Source: Bacteroidales bacterium (GTDB lineage: Bacteria > Bacteroidota > Bacteroidia > Bacteroidales > Muribaculaceae). From it: 17,277 nt of DNA. Positions 14,869-17,277 of this stretch are shown one piece after another. Where the stretch lies: positions 1 through 17,277 of the forward strand of contig SFJG01000039.1 in assembly GCA_004555955.1 (NCBI GenBank). The letters are read 5' to 3'. The first letter of the stretch is position 1. Each line of letters starts with the position of its first letter. The notes under the pieces were generated by a model. The model did no database searches and was not told where the DNA came from. It saw only the letters and a program-made list of their open reading frames with translations. Position numbers and translations under genes: made by a program.

Positions 14869-16527
14869 ATGTTAGAAAAATTTCTCGCAAAGACGAGTTT
14901 CGACTCCTACGAGGACTTCATGCAAAATTTCCACGTCAACGTTCCCGACAATTTCAACTTCGGCTACGACGTTGTCGACGAATGGGCACGAACAAACCCC
15001 GACAAGAAAGCCCTGCTCTGGACCAACGAAGCAGGCGAAACCATCCAATTTACATTTGCCGACATCAAGCGCGAGAGCGACAAGGCTGCGGCATATTTCA
15101 CCTCGCTGGGCATCGGCAAAGGCGATATGGTGATGCTCATTCTCAAGCGTAGATACCAATTCTGGTTCTCCATCATAGCACTTCACAAAATCGGCGCCGT
15201 AACCATTCCGGCAACACACCTGCTCACCGGCAAAGACATCGTCTACCGCTGTAACGCCGCCGACATCAAAGCCATCGTAGCCGTTGGCGATGACATCGTT
15301 ATCGGGCACATCCAAGACGCAATGCCTAAGTGCCCCTCGCTGCAACACGTCATCTCTATCGGACCCAACGTGCCCGACGGTTGGGACGACTTTACCCGCG
15401 GATGCGACGAGGCTGCCCCATTCGTACGTCCCGACAACGTCAACTCCAACGACGACATTTCGCTGATGTACTTCACCTCCGGAACAACCGGCGAACCAAA
15501 GATGGTGGCGCACGACTTCACATACCCGCTCGGACACATCATCACCGGCTCGTTTTGGCACAACCTACACGAAGACAGCCTACACCTGACACTCGCCGAC
15601 ACCGGATGGGGAAAAGCCGTTTGGGGCAAACTCTACGGTCAATGGATTGCCGGAGCAAATGTATTCGTCTACGACTTCGAAAAGTTTAAGCCCGTCGACG
15701 TGCTTCATATGATTCACGACTACCATATCACGTCGTTCTGCGCACCACCGACGGTGTTCCGATTCCTCATTCGCGAAGACTTGACGAAATTCGACATCTC
15801 CAGCCTGAAATATTGCACTATCGCCGGCGAAGCCCTCAACCCGAGCGTCTACGAAGAGTGGAAACGCCTTACCGGAATAAAACTTATGGAAGGCTTCGGA
15901 CAAACCGAAACAACACTCACCATAGCGACCTACCCGTGGCTCGAACCCAAACCCGGCTCGATGGGCAAAAAAGGTCCGGAATACGACATCGACCTGCTCA
16001 CCTCCGACGGCCGCCGGGCGGAAGACGGCGAACAAGGCGAAATAGTGGTTCGCACACACGAAGGACATCGCCCGCTCGGTCTGTTCAAAGAATACTACCG
16101 CGACCCGCAACTCACCCACGAGGCATACCACGACAACATCTACCATACCGGCGACGTTGCTTGGCGCGACGAAGACGGATACCTCTGGTTCATCGGTCGT
16201 AAAGACGACGTCATCAAGTCGTCGGGCTATCGCATCGGCCCATTCGAAGTCGAAAGCGCTCTGATGACACACCCTGCCGTCGTCGAATGTGCCATCACCG
16301 GCGTTCCCGACGAAATCCGCGGGCAAGTGGTCAAAGCAACAATCGTACTCGCTCCCGCTTACCGCGACAAAGCAGGCGAAGACCTCATCAAGGAGATTCA
16401 AGACCACGTAAAGCGCACAACTGCGCCTTACAAATATCCACGCGTTGTAGAGTTTGTCGACGAACTGCCTAAAACCATCAGCGGAAAGATTCGCCGCGTA
16501 GAAATCCGCGACAAAAACAAAGCATAA
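14869..16527 (+). CDS. AMP-forming acyl-CoA synthetase (medium-chain/aryl acid type)
   Basis: A 552-residue enzyme of the ANL superfamily, which activates a carboxylic acid with ATP to an acyl-adenylate and then forms the CoA thioester in the cytoplasm. Motifs in order: the ATP loop YFTSGTTGEPK (201-211), EGFGQTET (341-348), TGD (427-429), the hinge region GRKDDVIKSSGYRIGPFEVE (443-462), and the C-terminal PKTISGKIRR with catalytic K540. Overall layout and length fit medium-chain acyl-CoA synthetases (ACSM-like) or benzoate-CoA-ligase-like enzymes better than acetyl-CoA synthetase. The exact acid is unknown. It is the second gene of the XRE-cupin operon and ends at a strong terminator. Confidence 0.9.
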   Translation: MLEKFLAKTSFDSYEDFMQNFHVNVPDNFNFGYDVVDEWARTNPDKKALLWTNEAGETIQFTFADIKRESDKAAAYFTSLGIGKGDMVMLILKRRYQFWFSIIALHKIGAVTIPATHLLTGKDIVYRCNAADIKAIVAVGDDIVIGHIQDAMPKCPSLQHVISIGPNVPDGWDDFTRGCDEAAPFVRPDNVNSNDDISLMYFTSGTTGEPKMVAHDFTYPLGHIITGSFWHNLHEDSLHLTLADTGWGKAVWGKLYGQWIAGANVFVYDFEKFKPVDVLHMIHDYHITSFCAPPTVFRFLIREDLTKFDISSLKYCTIAGEALNPSVYEEWKRLTGIKLMEGFGQTETTLTIATYPWLEPKPGSMGKKGPEYDIDLLTSDGRRAEDGEQGEIVVRTHEGHRPLGLFKEYYRDPQLTHEAYHDNIYHTGDVAWRDEDGYLWFIGRKDDVIKSSGYRIGPFEVESALMTHPAVVECAITGVPDEIRGQVVKATIVLAPAYRDKAGEDLIKEIQDHVKRTTAPYKYPRVVEFVDELPKTISGKIRRVEIRDKNKA

Positions 16528-16551
16528 TAGCAATCGCTGTTCATTCTCTCG

Positions 16552-16589
16552 AAGGAAGATGTATCAAAATTGGTACATCTTCCTTTTTT
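16552..16589 (+). terminator. Terminator of the XRE-cupin / acyl-CoA synthetase operon
   Basis: Perfect stem GGAAGATGTA (16554-16563) / TACATCTTCC (16574-16583) with a 10-nt loop and T6 (16584-16589). Flanking A/T pairs extend it. It begins 25 bp after the synthetase stop. Confidence 0.92.
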
Positions 16590-16801
16590 ATAACACAGGC
16601 ATATTGGACCCCTATTGAAGCATTCGTTGTTGTGGATTATACTGATAATCAACAGCGTCTCAGCTTGCTGCAACCTATCAGGCGCTACTGACCACCGATA
16701 TCTTAGTATTTCCGTTCACAACTTTTATCGCTTTTGTGCAAATGTGAAAAGAAAACAAAAAAAGGAATCAAATGGAACAAAATATTAAATATTGAATGAA
16801 T

Positions 16802-16809
16802 TATCTTTG
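16802..16809 (+). promoter_or_regulatory. -7 element of the TM2 gene
   Basis: TATCTTTG matches TAnnTTTG. No clear TTTG lies 19-21 bp upstream. It would give an AT-rich leader of about 60 nt before the ATG at 16876. Confidence 0.6.
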
Positions 16810-16875
16810 CGACAAAGAGTAAATTAAGAAATTTAAATTTAATTTTATTATAAACATTTTAAAACATTAGAGAAA

Positions 16876-17211
16876 ATGGACAAACAACATGTAACCCAAT
16901 TTATTGCCGCTCATAACAGTAAATTTGCAGAAGAGGATTTGCCTTCAATCAAAAGAACTCTTGAGTCGGTAGATGATGACCGTTTCGAGGAATTGATGTC
17001 TCTTGATTTTAAAAGTCCGACAACGACATTAATTCTTGACTTTTTTTTAGGCAACTTAGGAATCGATAGATTCTATCTTGGTGACACCGGTATGGGCGTT
17101 GTCAAATTGCTGACCTGCGGTATATTCGGTATTGGTACTTTGATTGACCTCTTTACAGCAAAGAAGCGCACATCTAAAGCGAATAAGATAAAACTCGAAC
17201 TTGCTATTTAA
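16876..17211 (+). CDS. TM2 domain-containing membrane protein
   Basis: A 111-residue protein. Residues about 1-50 are a charged helical N-terminal domain (MDKQHVTQFIAAHNSKFAEE...FEELMSLDFKSPTT). Residues about 50-95 are a TM2 domain: two membrane helices joined by the conserved GIDRFYLGDTGMGVVKLLTCG turn. A basic tail follows. This N-terminal extension fused to TM2 is common in Bacteroidales, and its function is not established. The gene has more A+T-rich codons than the operon before it, which may reflect a different origin or weaker codon selection. It is a single-gene unit with its own -7 element, and nothing useful is visible in the 66 bp after its stop. Confidence 0.9.
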   Translation: MDKQHVTQFIAAHNSKFAEEDLPSIKRTLESVDDDRFEELMSLDFKSPTTTLILDFFLGNLGIDRFYLGDTGMGVVKLLTCGIFGIGTLIDLFTAKKRTSKANKIKLELAI

Positions 17212-17277
17212 TCCAATATAAACGACACGAAAACGACAGTCTTGACAAAACAGGACAAAAGCGACATCACGTTTGCT

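Larger units (their letters stand above)
16528..16875. other. 348-bp intergenic region, no gene seen
   Basis: It holds the terminator of the synthetase operon (16552-16589), a short interrupted inverted repeat (TGT-G-GATTAT at 16631-16640 and ATAATC-A-ACA at 16645-16654), and an AT-rich promoter and leader of the TM2 gene. The stretch of about 16600-16740 carries no reading frame with protein-like composition and no RNA gene that is recognised. Confidence 0.7.

Noticed and set aside
15580..16533. 317-codon minus-strand frame opposite the acyl-CoA synthetase
   Set aside because: Antisense to a well-conserved enzyme and without a recognisable domain; its start is near the 3' end of the real gene but no promoter is seen.

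Overview
The window looks like chromosomal DNA of a Bacteroidales bacterium; a Muribaculaceae-like gut lineage is plausible, but the genus cannot be fixed from this sequence. The evidence is repeated Bacteroidetes-type promoters (TTTG, about 20 bp, TAnnTTTG), no clear Shine-Dalgarno sites, and family-specific proteins: an alpha-amylase ending in a type IX secretion sorting domain, a DUF6377 membrane regulator, a NigD-like lipoprotein, and a Bacteroidetes-style TM2 protein. There is no CRISPR array, rRNA, tRNA, transposase or phage gene. Most of it reads as ordinary core or light accessory genome.

Layout. 1-170 (-): the start of an AbiEi-type antitoxin or regulator, cut by the window edge. 303-2414 (-): a secreted four-part alpha-amylase with its own promoter and a strong terminator. 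2652-3743 (+): an acyltransferase-3 membrane protein, divergent from the amylase across an intergenic region that carries a 10-bp tandem repeat. 3705-5030 (-): a first MATE exporter whose 3' end overlaps the acyltransferase 3' end. 5182-6744 (+): a DUF6377 membrane regulator. 6745-7137: a 393-bp gap with a complete promoter-to-terminator unit, the best candidate here for an undescribed small RNA. 7138-7776 (+): a NigD-like lipoprotein. 7781-8977 (-): a family 2 glycosyltransferase. 9049-12075 (-): a two-gene operon of a SulP anion transporter and a DinF-type MATE. 12248-14092 (-): an operon of tatA, tatC and a Cof-type HAD phosphatase. 14304-16527 (+): an operon of an XRE-cupin regulator and an acyl-CoA synthetase, closed by a strong terminator. 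16876-17211 (+): a TM2-domain protein.

How the genes work together. Clear partnerships are limited to the operons: TatA with TatC (twin-arginine export), the XRE-cupin protein with the acyl-CoA ligase (probable sensor and enzyme for a carboxylic acid), and SulP with DinF-type MATE (co-transcribed transporters of unknown common purpose). The amylase is a stand-alone secreted enzyme without SusC/SusD neighbours here. No previously undescribed multi-gene defence or mobile system can be supported. The unexplained signals worth following are the small transcript unit at about 6853-7093, the decamer repeat at 2501-2540, and a consensus promoter at 8981-9013 that points antisense into the second MATE gene.
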